Shown: in pieces, positions 37,203-47,141 of the stretch
How the letters are laid out: every line of letters starts with the position of its first letter
Position numbering within the stretch: the stretch's first letter is position 1
Assembly: GCF_030378205.1 (NCBI RefSeq)
Contig: NZ_CP127385.1
Location: forward strand, 4,690,001 to 4,754,000
Source: Bradyrhizobium sp. NP1
GTDB taxonomy: Bacteria; Pseudomonadota; Alphaproteobacteria; Rhizobiales; Xanthobacteraceae
Direction: 5' to 3'
Length of the DNA stretch: 64,000 nucleotides
Program-made: the position numbers and the translations under genes
Notes under the pieces: model-generated
Told to the model about the DNA's origin: nothing
The model's input: the letters and a program-made list of their open reading frames with translations, nothing else
Database searches by the model: none

Positions 37203-37822
37203 GGTCACCACATTCCCGCCGGCGCGAGCCGGTTGTTCGCAGAGGCATTGGGGTCGCATGCACAGTGCTAGTGCACGCGACAGTACCATCATGGCAATGT
37301 CGATTCCGTCTATGATATGACTCCACACGCCAGCCCGCTGTCAGCGAACGAAGCGGCTGGAGCAAGAGGTGTACGGACCGAACGTATCCGGCAGATCGCC
37401 CCAGGGTGCTCCAGATCGCAGGCCCCGTTGAGAACACGATGGTCGTTCACCGGAACTCCACACGTTTTGTTGGGTGGCTTCTGCTTGATTGCGAACCATT
37501 CATAACACGACTAAGCGGACCGCCTGTATGGGCTTGACGATCTGCCGCTCGATCGTCGAGACCCATGGGGGACGGCCCTGAGCCACGGTGTGCGAACCAC
37601 GCGGATACTTGCTTCGATTTACGATTCCTGCCCAGCAAGACGCGACGTCGTAATCATCCGGGAGCGTGCGCGCGACGCTGCATGTCACTGCCCGCCTAGT
37701 TTTTATGGCACGCGGGCCCAAGGACCGAGCGACGAAAGGTATCCTCTCCAGCGTGCTTCTGGCCTAAATTAACCACGAGCCGGCCCTGGGCGATCGCGTG
37801 AGACGTGACGCTTGTTGTCGCC
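37203..37822. other. intergenic region with a kinase remnant
   Basis: About 620 bases with no intact gene. It holds the short histidine-kinase C-terminal remnant at 37528-37581. Confidence 0.45.
37528..37581 (+). pseudogene. remnant of a histidine kinase C-terminus
   Basis: The plus strand reads MGLTICRSIVETHGGRP and stop. This matches the G2/last-strand region of PAS-HisKA kinases such as the giant protein here (MGLSICRSIIEAHGGRLWA). Nothing upstream extends it. It is a leftover fragment in the gap downstream of a FixJ-type regulator. Confidence 0.55.
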
Positions 37823-38821
37823 CTATTTGAACTCCCTGCGATATTCGCTTGGCGTCCAGCCTGTAATCTTGCGGAAGGCCACACTAAATGAGCTTGTTTG
37901 AGAGTAGCCAACCGTAAACCCGACGTCGGTGATCGAGATTGATGGATCTGCCAAGAGCAGTTTAGCCTGTTCCATGCGCCTTCGTACTTGGTACTGATGC
38001 GGCGGAATCCCGAAAGATTTTTTGAAGGCCCGACAAAAATGGTGCTGACTCAAACGGGCGAGTCGCGCAAGCGTGACGAGGCAAATTTGCTCGCCTAAAT
38101 GTTCCTCAATATAGCCCACGACAGCGCGCTTCTGCCAACAAGCAAGGCCTCCACGAGTCAGGGCTGCATCACGCTCGTTGTTATCGTCACAGCGGGACAA
38201 CTCAATTGCGAGCACGCTAGAAAGCGCGGACAAGTAGAGTGTTCTCCTTGCTTGCCCATTTTCGATCGCGCTCTTCAACTTGGCTGCGGTTTCCCAAACG
38301 ACGAGGTCCTCAAAATGTACTCTCGCGGCATAGTCGATTTCTCCGCCATTCCGGAGAATCGTTGGATCCAAATACAGAAACGTCAAGCGGGTGGATGCAG
38401 CGGTCTCGAGCCGCTCTCGATAGCCGCAGCCAGCCGGGACGAAAGTGAGCTTCTTTGCAAGATTTCGAATCTTAGATGGTGAAAATCCATCAACTAAGGT
38501 TTCGCCATCTCGGCGGGCGCCCTCGTTGTACATTGCCAGGAGGTGCACGGGACCTTGGAATTCCAGCTCTATCGTCCTCCCAAGCGGCGCATGTATACTT
38601 TCCGCAAACCAACCGGGACAACCGGTACCGAGACGCTTCACGAACTCAACCGGAGCAATTTGGACAGTAGGGTGAAGAAGCCTATTATCACTTGAAGGGG
38701 ATTTGATACCGACAGGCGGTCTGGTTTCCTCCAAATCCCGGAGGTCAACTGCAGTATGACTGGCACCGCCATGTGGCGAGCCTATCCTTGCGGGCCGTTC
38801 GCTCGACGCGCTCGTCATCAT
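37823..38821 (-). CDS. AraC-family transcriptional regulator
   Basis: About 332 residues. The C-terminal 100 residues form the AraC double helix-turn-helix (LVTLARLARLSQHHFCRAFKK, ITDVGFTVGYSQTSSFSVAFRK, WTPSEYRREF). The N-terminal 220 residues have no recognised domain and may be a degenerate cupin; ELEFQGPVHLLAMYNEGARRDGE is typical of the rhizobial subgroup. Starts at 38821 or 38818 (tandem ATGs). It stands alone between noncoding stretches. Target unknown. Confidence 0.88.
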   Translation of the reverse strand: MMTSASSERPARIGSPHGGASHTAVDLRDLEETRPPVGIKSPSSDNRLLHPTVQIAPVEFVKRLGTGCPGWFAESIHAPLGRTIELEFQGPVHLLAMYNEGARRDGETLVDGFSPSKIRNLAKKLTFVPAGCGYRERLETAASTRLTFLYLDPTILRNGGEIDYAARVHFEDLVVWETAAKLKSAIENGQARRTLYLSALSSVLAIELSRCDDNNERDAALTRGGLACWQKRAVVGYIEEHLGEQICLVTLARLARLSQHHFCRAFKKSFGIPPHQYQVRRRMEQAKLLLADPSISITDVGFTVGYSQTSSFSVAFRKITGWTPSEYRREFK

Positions 38822-39770
38822 CCATGTCACCAGCTGATTCCTTCTCCGACGTAACACTTGTCCAAAATCATAGGCTCGGTGGCTCGGATAGCGCTATTCC
38901 GACGTAGGTTACTCCTGGTTCCCGATGGTCGTAGTCACGCAAACCAACGGTCTATCTTGGGTCTTTCGAACGGTAACTTCCGTCGAGGGTTCGTTACATC
39001 AAAAGCCGTTGGTTAATCCGCCCCCCACGATCGCCCGGCTCGTTCTCTTATCAATCCGCCACAATGCGACGATTTTCGGAGGAAGAGCTGCGCCGCTGTT
39101 TGAGACTGATTTCAGCGCGCAAAGCCACTAGATCAGCGAGCAGCCTGGGATCGCAGTAACGTGGAGGCCAAGACTAGCCTCAAGGACCGTGTCACAAAGC
39201 TTTGCGAAGCGCGCTAATCTGGCAAGATGCCGCGACAATCCGGAAATAGCTGAAGGTGTCAAGTTCGCGCACTATGCGCAGACCTCCACTACCGCCCCCT
39301 TAAACTGAGTTGGGAAAATGTCTGCGAAATCAGCAACGCTGCAAGCCGCATCCGCGCCGGTCTGTTTAGTTCTCACCATGCAGTCAGCAGAAGCGCACCG
39401 CTTCGCGTTGCGGTCCCTTTCCGCCTTAGCTGACGCTCCGTCGCTGCTTGCGCCTAGGCCACCGAGCCAACCAAATGTCTGACACCTATTTCTGTGTCTT
39501 CTGGGCCGAAAAGGATGCCGAGCGAAAGGCTCTTTCCGCGAAGCCCGAAAGCAATTCGGCTTCCACGTTCCGCCTCCGGGCGCCGTCACGCTCTGTTCGG
39601 GTGGCGAAGATATCCGCGCTTTCCCCGGCAAAACGCTAGATCGGCGCGAGCGAAGCGCTCGATGCGGCGCAGCTTGCCCGCGACGGGGGTGTCGCGTGTC
39701 GATAGCCCGGACAACTTGTCAAAAGACTGAATACGCCGGGTCAATTGAATGAGTGGCGAGGTAAGCAAAC
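38822..39770. other. long intergenic region downstream of ureG
   Basis: About 950 bases between the AraC gene start and the end of the urease operon. Frames of 60 to 120 codons exist (for example 39272-39631 minus, 39448-39639 plus) but conflict with one another and match nothing I know. I see no gene, inverted repeat or clear terminator. Confidence 0.4.
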
Positions 39771-40442
39771 CTAAAGCGACGCCGCGGCCAACCCGCCCTT
39801 CTCTAGAATGAACCCGGCGATTTCATCGACGCCGTGTCCGCTTTTCAGATTGGAAAAAATGAATGGTCGCGTACCTCGCATGCGTCGGGCGTCCGACTCC
39901 ATAACCTGAAGATTGGCACCTACCAGCGGAGCGAGATCGATCTTGTTGATCACAAGCAGATCGGACCGCGTTATGCCGGGACCGCCTTTGCGTGGGATCT
40001 TTTCGCCTGCGGCGACGTCGATCACGTAGATAGTCAAGTCCGCGAGTTCGGGACTAAAGGTAGCCGCGAGATTGTCGCCACCTGACTCTACGAAACAGAG
40101 CTCTGCTTGCGGGAATCTCAAATTCATGTCCTCGATCGCGGCGAGATTCATGGAGGCGTCCTCACGTATCGCCGCGTGAGGGCAGCCGCCTGTCTCCACG
40201 CCCATGATACGCTCTGCTGGCAACGCTTGGGCGCGGGTCAGAATGAGTTGATCTTCCTTGGTGTAGATGTCGTTCGTAATCACATAAATGTCGTAGAAAT
40301 CTCGGAGATGCTTACATAACGCCTCTACGAGAGCCGTCTTGCCCGAGCCGACTGGTCCTCCGATCCCGACGCGGAGTGGACCGTGGTATACCGGAGCGAA
40401 CTTGCCGCGAAGAGGGGACGTCCCGCTTTCAACTGTCCTCAT
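39771..40442 (-). CDS. ureG: urease accessory GTPase UreG
   Basis: 223 residues. P-loop [12 protein letters not shown], the metal-binding invariant CPH motif ([13 protein letters not shown]), switch [15 protein letters not shown], and NKIDLA for guanine are all present. UreG hydrolyses GTP to drive nickel insertion into urease with UreD and UreF. The start overlaps the ureF stop (ATGA). Last gene of the operon. Confidence 0.97.
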   Translation of the reverse strand: MRTVESGTSPLRGKFAPVYHGPLRVGIGGPVGSGKTALVEALCKHLRDFYDIYVITNDIYTKEDQLILTRAQALPAERIMGVETGGCPHAAIREDASMNLAAIEDMNLRFPQAELCFVESGGDNLAATFSPELADLTIYVIDVAAGEKIPRKGGPGITRSDLLVINKIDLAPLVGANLQVMESDARRMRGTRPFIFSNLKSGHGVDEIAGFILEKGGLAAASL

Positions 40443-41146
40443 GACCGGAACAACCTCGTATATTGAGTTTCATGCGCAATGGAGGCGAGTTCGACCATAA
40501 AGCCCGCGGAGCCCAGGTTATCGAGCGTGGCGCAGGCTCCTTGTGCGCTCGCAGACAATACCGCGTGCTCAAGCTCCGCGATAGCGAGTTGACCGTCGGT
40601 TTGCCCGAGGGGGATCAGTCTCACGCCGGCGATTACCAAATTGGCGACATAGCTGTGCAGAAATGCCGGTAGCGCGACGCCTGCCGGGATCCCCTCCACT
40701 GCCGTCCGAGCGCCGAGGACAACGGCTAGCACCGGCTGGACCTGGATCTCCCCGAAGAAGTCCAGGATAGGATCAGGCCAAACTTTGCGGAGTGTGTTGA
40801 GGCAAGCGGTCGCTTGTTGCGACGATTCAAGCGCGAATTCCGGTGTCCCACGCGAGGCCCCTGCCACCTCCGCGACCCTCATCAAATTGGCCCGGTCGTC
40901 GTTGATCGCACAGCGATATGCCTCGGTGAAGAAGACCGCTTCATTCCGCCCGGATCCGTAGCAAAGATCTGCCTCCAGCCAATCGACAAGGCTTGAGCGG
41001 TCATAGACGTGACCAGCTTCGGCGGCCCATTCGAGACCATGCGAGTAACTGTAGGCGCCGTTCGGGAAGTTCGGCGAAAGCCAGCTTAGAAGTCGCAAAA
41101 AGCATAGAGGCGAGCACAGGCGCTCTTCGTTCGTCATAATATTCAT
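40439..41146 (-). CDS. ureF: urease accessory protein UreF
   Basis: About 235 residues, all-helical. Typical features: [21 protein letters not shown] near the N-terminus, [12 protein letters not shown] [14 protein letters not shown], and a C-terminal region with [10 protein letters not shown]. It gates UreG in the nickel-insertion complex. The start is ambiguous: ATG 41146, ATG 41137 or GTG 41167. It follows ureC by 30 bp; in most relatives ureE would occupy this place. Confidence 0.95.
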   Translation of the reverse strand: MNIMTNEERLCSPLCFLRLLSWLSPNFPNGAYSYSHGLEWAAEAGHVYDRSSLVDWLEADLCYGSGRNEAVFFTEAYRCAINDDRANLMRVAEVAGASRGTPEFALESSQQATACLNTLRKVWPDPILDFFGEIQVQPVLAVVLGARTAVEGIPAGVALPAFLHSYVANLVIAGVRLIPLGQTDGQLAIAELEHAVLSASAQGACATLDNLGSAGFMVELASIAHETQYTRLFRS

Positions 41147-41176
41147 CCATTGTACTCGTGAGTACACGTCGGCATA

Positions 41177-42880
41177 TCAGTACATAAAGTAACGTTGAGC
41201 CATTGGCAGCACCTTCACGGGCGCGCAAGTGAGCAGCCGCCCATCTGCTCGCACTTCATAGGTTTCTGGATCAACCTCCATGTGAGGGACGGCGTTGTTG
41301 AGAATCATCGAATGCTTACCGATCTTGCGCGTATTCGAGACAGGAAGAAGTCTCTTCGCAAGGCCGAGGACCTTGTTTCTCACCAGGGATGCCTCGCTGA
41401 CGAACGTCACTGAGCTCCTGGTCAGAGAACGTCCGAACGCGCCAAACATCGGCCGATAATATTGAGGCTGGGGAGTGGGAATGGAAGCGTTGGGATCACC
41501 AATGATAGCCGCGGCGATCGTGCCAGACTTGAGAACCATGTCGGGCTTTACGCCAAAAAAGGCTGGGTCCCAGATTACGATGTCTGCAAGCTTTCCGACT
41601 TCAATTGAGCCGACATAGTTGGAAATACCCTGGGCTATCGCAGGATTGATCGTGTATTTCGCGACGTAGCGCCGTGCTCTGAAGTTATCGTTGCCACCAT
41701 TCTCCTCAGCCAATTTCCCGAACTGCTTCTTCATCTTGTCTGCGGTCTGCCACGTGCGGGTAATCACCTCACCGACGCGCCCCATTGCCTGGCTGTCTGA
41801 CGATACGATAGAGAGAGCTCCCAGATCGTGCAAAATGTCTTCCGCGGCTATGGTCTCCTTGCGTATCCGGCTCTCAGCGAAGGCGACGTCCTCTGGAATA
41901 CGACGATCAAGATGATGCGTGACCATGAGCATATCGAGCGCTTCGTCGAGCGTATTCACTGTATAGGGCCGTGTTGGATTTGTCGAAGCCGGGATAACGT
42001 TCCCCTCGCCACACACTTTTATGATATCCGGCGCATGTCCGCCTCCGGCGCCCTCGGTGTGAAATGTATGGATCGTTCTGCCCTTGAATGCGGCGATGGT
42101 TTTTTCCACGTAACCACCCTCATTAAGAGAGTCGGTATGGATCAAGACTTGCACATCCATGTCGTCCGCGACGGAAAGGCAGCAGTCGATCACAGCGGGC
42201 GTCGCGCCCCAGTCTTCGTGCAGTTTGAGACCGCACACACCAGCCTCGATCTGCTCAACGAGGCCAGCGGCCAGGCTCGCGTTACCTTTACCGAAAATGC
42301 CGAGGTTCATTGGGAAAGCGTCCGCTGCCTCGAGCATCCGCTGAATATGCCAAGGGCCTGGGGTGCAGGTTGTTGCCGCTGTACCTGTCGCCGGTCCGGT
42401 TCCTCCACCCATCATCGTTGTTAGGCCCGAATAGAGCGCCTCCTCGATCTGTTGCGGGCAGATGTAATGGACATGAGTGTCGATCCCGCCCGCGGTAATG
42501 ATCTTGCCTTCTCCTGCAATGATCTCAGTACCAGGTCCGATGACTATGTCGACGTTGGGCTGCACGTCGGGATTGCCGGCCTTCCCAATCCCTGAAATGA
42601 GCCCATCATTGATAGCGATGTCCGCCTTCACGACACCCCAGTGATCAAGAATCAGGGCGTTGGTGATGACGGTATCAACGGCTCCCTGGCTGCGCGTACG
42701 CTGTGACTGTCCCATGCCGTCACGAATGACTTTCCCTCCGCCGAATTTCACCTCCTCTCCGTAAGTCGTGAAGTCCCTCTCCACCTCTATCAGCAGATCA
42801 GTATCTGCGAGACGAACCTTATCCCCGACCGTCGGTCCGAACATCTGCGCATAGGCGGCGCGGCCCATTGTGTGGGGCAT
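41177..42880 (-). CDS. ureC: urease alpha subunit UreC
   Basis: 567 residues, full length. Nickel ligands and active-site residues are visible: HVHYICPQQ, the carbamylated Lys in [34 protein letters not shown], the flap His in [13 protein letters not shown], and the Asp in SSDSQAMGR. It hydrolyses urea to ammonia and carbamate in the cytoplasm. The ATG at 42880 follows GAGGTAAC, 10 bp after ureB. Nothing suggests inactivation. Confidence 0.98.
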   Translation of the reverse strand: MPHTMGRAAYAQMFGPTVGDKVRLADTDLLIEVERDFTTYGEEVKFGGGKVIRDGMGQSQRTRSQGAVDTVITNALILDHWGVVKADIAINDGLISGIGKAGNPDVQPNVDIVIGPGTEIIAGEGKIITAGGIDTHVHYICPQQIEEALYSGLTTMMGGGTGPATGTAATTCTPGPWHIQRMLEAADAFPMNLGIFGKGNASLAAGLVEQIEAGVCGLKLHEDWGATPAVIDCCLSVADDMDVQVLIHTDSLNEGGYVEKTIAAFKGRTIHTFHTEGAGGGHAPDIIKVCGEGNVIPASTNPTRPYTVNTLDEALDMLMVTHHLDRRIPEDVAFAESRIRKETIAAEDILHDLGALSIVSSDSQAMGRVGEVITRTWQTADKMKKQFGKLAEENGGNDNFRARRYVAKYTINPAIAQGISNYVGSIEVGKLADIVIWDPAFFGVKPDMVLKSGTIAAAIIGDPNASIPTPQPQYYRPMFGAFGRSLTRSSVTFVSEASLVRNKVLGLAKRLLPVSNTRKIGKHSMILNNAVPHMEVDPETYEVRADGRLLTCAPVKVLPMAQRYFMY

Positions 42881-42889
42881 TTAGTTACC

Positions 42890-43231
42890 TCAATCGCCTG
42901 AAGTGGCCGCGGCGCCACTCGGTGACGGCAAAGGCCCCATCACCAGGGCGCTAAAGCCATAAACTACGCGGGCGCCGCCATAAGGAATCAATGACACTTC
43001 GCGCGACTGCCCCGGCTCAAATCGCACGGCCGTCCCGGCCGGGATATCGAGGCGGCGACCGACAGCGGCGTTTCGATCAAAAGCGAGAGCCGCATTTGTC
43101 TCAGCGAAATGATAGTGGCTGCCCACTTGAATAGGCCGATCTCCGGTGTTGGCAACCTCAATTGAGATGGCTGTCCTATCCTTGTTCAGGACAATCTCAC
43201 CGGATGCTGGAAAGACCTCGCCAGGGATCAC
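42890..43231 (-). CDS. ureB: urease beta subunit UreB
   Basis: 113 residues. It begins [16 protein letters not shown], the conserved UreB N-terminus, at a GTG (43231) preceded by [25 protein letters not shown] and [16 protein letters not shown] are typical. It is a structural subunit of urease. A longer open frame reaching 43429 overlaps ureJ and is not needed. The stop of ureJ is one base upstream, so translation is likely coupled. Confidence 0.96.
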   Translation of the reverse strand: MIPGEVFPASGEIVLNKDRTAISIEVANTGDRPIQVGSHYHFAETNAALAFDRNAAVGRRLDIPAGTAVRFEPGQSREVSLIPYGGARVVYGFSALVMGPLPSPSGAAATSGD

Positions 43232-43232
43232 T

Positions 43233-43805
43233 TCAGCCTCCCAATAGTGACAATCCGACCACCACTGCGCATCCACCCGCTGCGCGCAGCAAGAGCGTTT
43301 CGGCCGAGCTCCGCACGCAGAAACCAGCTCCGATGCCGACAGCAAGGAGCGCAGAGGTTGCGAACGTGAAACCTGCTGCATAATGAATAAGGTTGGCTGT
43401 GGCTGCTTCCGTTCCGTGAGCGTGCCCATGGAAGAAAGCGAAGAGAGCGACGATAGCGGCTCCCAAGGTTACCCGGGCCCGTACTCTAAGAGCAACAAGC
43501 ACTCCCAGCAGAACGACCGACAAGCAAATGGCCTGCTCGACGAAAGCGATTTGCAAGCCCAAGCTCGCCGCTGCGAAGCCGCCTAACATCGCCGCCACGA
43601 AGGTTGCAGGCCAAGCCACAACGGCGCGCCGGTCTGTGAACACACTCCAAAGGCCTACCATAGTCATAGCGATGAGGTGGTCTGCCCCACTAAAAGGATG
43701 TGCAACTCCGGAGCTGAACGAATTCACGGGTCCGACACCTGTATGGGCATGAGCCGGGAACACCAACGCCTCGGCCAACGCAATGCAGATCAAGGCTAAC
43801 CGCAT
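43233..43805 (-). CDS. ureJ: HupE/UreJ nickel-transport-type membrane protein
   Basis: About 190 residues: signal-like N-terminus, the HupE signature [17 protein letters not shown], and a later [10 protein letters not shown] block; about six membrane segments. HupE/UreJ proteins are thought to bring nickel into the cell for hydrogenase or urease. The gene lies between ureA and ureB, as in other rhizobial urease operons. The ATG at 43805 is preferred over an adjacent TTG. Nickel as substrate is inferred from family and location. Confidence 0.92.
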   Translation of the reverse strand: MRLALICIALAEALVFPAHAHTGVGPVNSFSSGVAHPFSGADHLIAMTMVGLWSVFTDRRAVVAWPATFVAAMLGGFAAASLGLQIAFVEQAICLSVVLLGVLVALRVRARVTLGAAIVALFAFFHGHAHGTEAATANLIHYAAGFTFATSALLAVGIGAGFCVRSSAETLLLRAAGGCAVVVGLSLLGG

Positions 43806-43814
43806 CAAGAACTC

Positions 43815-44117
43815 CTATCGAATCGGATTGTGGACCGGCACGAGTTTCGTTCCGTCGGGGAATGTGGCTTCCACCTGCATCTCGGAAACCATTTCGGAAA
43901 TGCCCTCCATGACCTGGTCCTGTGTTAGTACTCGGCCGCTCGCGGACATGAGTTCGGCGACCGATTTACCATCACGTGCTCCCTCCAGGATGAAGTCCGT
44001 AATCAATGCGATACTCTCGGGATAATTGAGCTTGAGGCCCCTCGCGAGTCGCCCTCGCGCGACCATCGCTGCGACAGCTATCATCAGCTTGTCCCTTTCC
44101 CGTGGTGTAAGATTCAA
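43815..44117 (-). CDS. ureA: urease gamma subunit UreA
   Basis: 100 residues. It begins [13 protein letters not shown] and contains [41 protein letters not shown] and [18 protein letters not shown], the standard UreA sequence. The start is a TTG at 44117 with GGAGGAGGCC upstream; the family N-terminus aligns exactly there, so the longer open frame to 44264 is not real. Structural urease subunit, 25 bp after ureD. Confidence 0.95.
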   Translation of the reverse strand: MNLTPRERDKLMIAVAAMVARGRLARGLKLNYPESIALITDFILEGARDGKSVAELMSASGRVLTQDQVMEGISEMVSEMQVEATFPDGTKLVPVHNPIR

Positions 44118-44142
44118 GGCCTCCTCCGTTCCATAAATGCCG

Positions 44143-45021
44143 CTAGCACGACCACATCTTTGGTATTCCGAAAGGCCCTGACCCAAGCTCTCGACTGAAT
44201 TGATCCAGCAGGCTGCGAAGTCCCCGCCGCAGATCGGAACCTGCCGTTGCGGCGACGCGCACAACTATGATCGCCCCGACGATTGTGGCGGCACAGCAGC
44301 AGTCGAGCGAAGCCGCTATCTCGCGCAAAGCCCTCAGCCGTGTATCAAGACTAGGTCCGAAGTAGATGAGCGTTCCAAGAGCCTTCCAGTTGGAGAGCAG
44401 CGCTTTTCTATGCAGTTGCGCGAACACCTCGTCTGAGACGCGGAAGCCGTCCGCCCATATCAGGTGGCCATCCTTTTTGATACGCCAACTGTCCGATATG
44501 TGCCCGCTAACGACTTTCTCTCCGCACGCAGTACGACCGAGTACCATCCATTCGAGCGCAATCAGTTCAGCTCCTGAGCAAAGATCAATCTCGGTCTGCC
44601 GACGGATGCGCGCTTGATTAAAGACAATGGTTTCTTGCGGGAGCCAAGCAAGCTTTGCCGTACCGCACGCTTTCAACTTTGTCCTGATACGCGCGGGTCG
44701 ATCCAGCGCCTTGTAGACTTTTTCCGCGGCCTGTGTTGTGACCGCGACCGATGCATTGTCGAGCGCCACCACTTCAATCTCGAGCAGATCACCGCCGGCA
44801 ATGCCGCCTGACGAGTTTACGATGACCGTCTCTGTCACTAAGTCGCCTCCTATCCTTGGAAACATCAGGCCAATAGGAAACTTCTGATAAACTTCGGAGA
44901 TTCGAGTACCGCTGGCGGAGCCAGTTAGTACGATCCGGCCGGCTCCCTCGGCCCGCTCTAGATCGACGTCGCTGATACTTTCTCTCCCCGAGCCGAAAGG
45001 CCCAGGATCACTCGGGGTCAT
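44143..45021 (-). CDS. ureD: urease accessory protein UreD (UreH)
   Basis: About 292 residues from the ATG at 45021; the ribosome site is weak and the frame continues upstream, so the start is uncertain. Family blocks are present: [54 protein letters not shown] and GRTACGE. It is the scaffold that binds apo-urease and receives nickel through UreF/UreG. First gene of the operon, 160 bp from the lactonase-like gene. Confidence 0.93.
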   Translation of the reverse strand: MTPSDPGPFGSGRESISDVDLERAEGAGRIVLTGSASGTRISEVYQKFPIGLMFPRIGGDLVTETVIVNSSGGIAGGDLLEIEVVALDNASVAVTTQAAEKVYKALDRPARIRTKLKACGTAKLAWLPQETIVFNQARIRRQTEIDLCSGAELIALEWMVLGRTACGEKVVSGHISDSWRIKKDGHLIWADGFRVSDEVFAQLHRKALLSNWKALGTLIYFGPSLDTRLRALREIAASLDCCCAATIVGAIIVVRVAATAGSDLRRGLRSLLDQFSRELGSGPFGIPKMWSC

Positions 45022-45180
45022 CGCCGGAATCGCCCTGGTGTGTTGCTTCGAACATCGGCTCGACAAATCTTGAAAGTGAGCACGTTGATTGAGATTGGTT
45101 GGAGGCCGGAAAGCGAGGCAAGGGCGGGCGTGACAATTTGTTAAACCGGTCACGCCCGAACCCGCGTTGCGAGAGTGGGA

Positions 45181-46455
45181 TCAGAATCCCGCAAGCCCTT
45201 GCGGACTGTTGCGAGGAATCTTGACGCTGGCGACCTCTGTCAGCGAGCCGTCCGGATGCGTGGCGTAGCCCACCAGCTTCGAGGCATTCCCGTAAATCTG
45301 ATAGAGAAATGCGCCGTCCGACGTGATCCAGCTATCGGCGGGGCCGCTGGTCACCGTTCCGTTCAGTCCCCTGGCGGTGCCGTCCCCCGGGACCCTCGGG
45401 CACGCGGGATCGCACGCGATTTCCAGGCCGCGGCCATTGATGTGGTAGCTGCTGATGTTGCTGTAGCCGAAGTTCGTCGCGTAGACCGTTCGATCATCAG
45501 GCGAGACCGCCAGCCAACACAGCTCGGACGGCACGCCCGCGCTTGTGTCGATCTTTACGAGCGGGCCGATGCTGAGCATGCCGTCTTTCTCCACGGTGCC
45601 CATGGAACATCCGTCACCGACGGCGTATGCGATGACGAAGGTATTCGGCCGCTCGTGCAGGAAGGCGATGTAGAACGGAGAGCCGCCTTTCGCGTCATAG
45701 AACCTGGCCGTGCCGAGCGAGCCGTCCTTTTGCAGGGGAAATGCGGCGAGGCCATCAGGATCTGGCGCATTCGATGCGATTGAGTGGAACGCACCGCCAG
45801 CCCGCTGCACCCAGAGAATAGGCGAACCATCTGGATACAAGCCTGTGACCGCGATTGGCTCGTCGAAAGTGGTGCCGACAAGAACGAGCTCCTCGTTGGG
45901 CGAGACCACGACCATGGTGGCTACGCGGTTCCTCTTGCTATACGTGTTGACCGTATAGCGCTCCGGCCGCGCCGCGAGTTTACCTTCTGCGTCGACAGAC
46001 ATCAGCCGGAGGTGATCGGGACCGAACGAATGCAAGACGAAAAGAGTCCGAGTAGAAGGAGCAAATGCGAGCGATTTGGCGGTTCCGCTTCTTCCTTCCA
46101 CAGGGTTACCCGTCGGCTTGACGTCGACCAGCGAAAGGCGACCGTCTTCGCTCACACGGAAGGTCGAAACGGAATTGTCTCCACCATTGGTCGTGAACAG
46201 AAAGCGCCGATCCGGCGTGAAGATGATGCTGCTCGCGCCTTCAAACGCGTTGGGTGCGCTTTCTTGGCCGCTGATCGGCTTGAATTCGCCAGAGCCCGCA
46301 CCACCCGTCTTGATGCGTTCCATCTCTGTAAGCGCACCTGTTGAGCTCCGCTGGTAGTGGATAATCGCATTCTCGACTTCATTGGTTTGCATGTAGAGAT
46401 GTCCAGGCTTTCCTTTCGCCGCAGACATGTCCTTCATCATCGCCTCTTTTGCCAT
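45181..46455 (-). CDS. lactonase-type seven-bladed beta-propeller protein
   Basis: 424 residues with repeated blade motifs such as IIFTPDRRFLFTTNGGDNSVSTF, LAFAPSTRTLFVLH and LAVSPDDRTVYATNFGYSNIS, as in the Pgl (YbhE, 6-phosphogluconolactonase) / YncE-like families. There is no signal peptide; the N-terminus (AKEAMMKDMSAAKGK) is short and basic. The ATG follows AAGGAGTAGC. Enzymatic activity is uncertain; many members are of unknown function. It precedes ureD on the same strand and follows two cytochrome P460-like genes. Confidence 0.82.
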   Translation of the reverse strand: MAKEAMMKDMSAAKGKPGHLYMQTNEVENAIIHYQRSSTGALTEMERIKTGGAGSGEFKPISGQESAPNAFEGASSIIFTPDRRFLFTTNGGDNSVSTFRVSEDGRLSLVDVKPTGNPVEGRSGTAKSLAFAPSTRTLFVLHSFGPDHLRLMSVDAEGKLAARPERYTVNTYSKRNRVATMVVVSPNEELVLVGTTFDEPIAVTGLYPDGSPILWVQRAGGAFHSIASNAPDPDGLAAFPLQKDGSLGTARFYDAKGGSPFYIAFLHERPNTFVIAYAVGDGCSMGTVEKDGMLSIGPLVKIDTSAGVPSELCWLAVSPDDRTVYATNFGYSNISSYHINGRGLEIACDPACPRVPGDGTARGLNGTVTSGPADSWITSDGAFLYQIYGNASKLVGYATHPDGSLTEVASVKIPRNSPQGLAGF

Positions 46456-46519
46456 CTGCTACTCCTTTGGTTGAGCTTAAATATAGGGGTTAGGTCTCAC
46501 TCTCCACGAAGCGTCCCCT

Positions 46520-47101
46520 CTATCGCTTCAATGCAGGGTATCCATCGACGTAGATCCAATCAGTCGTGCGCGCCGGCACGTGACAGGATTTGCAATTCAA
46601 TCTGTAGTCGGTGGAAGTTGTCTTTGTGGGGTCGGCAGCATCGAACCAAGACCAGCCCCACCCATCGCCCCACAAGGCGTGCCCCGGATAGCGGCCGGCA
46701 CCGTCCTTCACCATGACGAACCAACCTTTCAACTTCTCTGCGTGGCTGACGGTACCGGTCGTCATGTCCTTGGTAACGGTTTCAAACACCTCTTTCACGA
46801 GCACGGTTCCGTCGGGAAATCGGCCGTCCTTGCGATAAGCCTCGATAGATCCCGGTGATGCGAGCACGACGTGCAGTTCCTTCGAGCCTCGGCCTTCATC
46901 AGCCGCTATAGCCCAGCTGCCGAGCGCCTCATAAGTAGTCAGATAGTCAGGCGGAACGCGCAGGTTACCCTCAGCATCGACTGCTGCTTGCGTTTGTGAA
47001 GCGCTACTAATTGAAATCGCCTGCATGGGACTCAGCGCGACGATCGCAATGGCTACGGCAACTCCCGAAATGCCGAGAGTGAAGGCGCGAACGGCTCTCA
47101 T
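46520..47101 (-). CDS. cytochrome P460-like periplasmic c-type haem protein (1)
   Basis: 193 residues. Signal peptide (ISGVAVAIAIVAL), then a P460-type fold: YLTTYEALGSWAIA, a central LASPGSIEAYRKDGRFPDGTVLVKEV block, WGWSWFD, and a C-terminal haem-binding CKSCH. The GRFPDGT..KE block is the family hallmark. Characterised P460 cytochromes oxidise hydroxylamine (and react with NO) in the periplasm; the Lys cross-link cannot be judged by eye. The paralogue at 47142 lies 40 bp upstream on the same strand, so they probably form an operon. Confidence 0.85.
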   Translation of the reverse strand: MRAVRAFTLGISGVAVAIAIVALSPMQAISISSASQTQAAVDAEGNLRVPPDYLTTYEALGSWAIAADEGRGSKELHVVLASPGSIEAYRKDGRFPDGTVLVKEVFETVTKDMTTGTVSHAEKLKGWFVMVKDGAGRYPGHALWGDGWGWSWFDAADPTKTTSTDYRLNCKSCHVPARTTDWIYVDGYPALKR

Positions 47102-47141
47102 GACTCAGTCCCTGCTTTGCGGTGGATGTCGAGCGGGTACA

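Noticed and set aside
39272..39768. several overlapping frames of 60-120 codons downstream of ureG
   Set aside because: Frames conflict, none shows a recognisable motif, and ribosome sites are missing.
41147..41176. space for ureE between ureC and ureF
   Set aside because: Only 30 bp; no UreE-like sequence in any frame there.
41828..42424. 198-codon open frame on the plus strand
   Set aside because: Antisense to ureC, which is intact with all active-site motifs.
45175..46344. two plus-strand frames of about 190-200 codons
   Set aside because: Both antisense to the beta-propeller gene; no recognisable domain.
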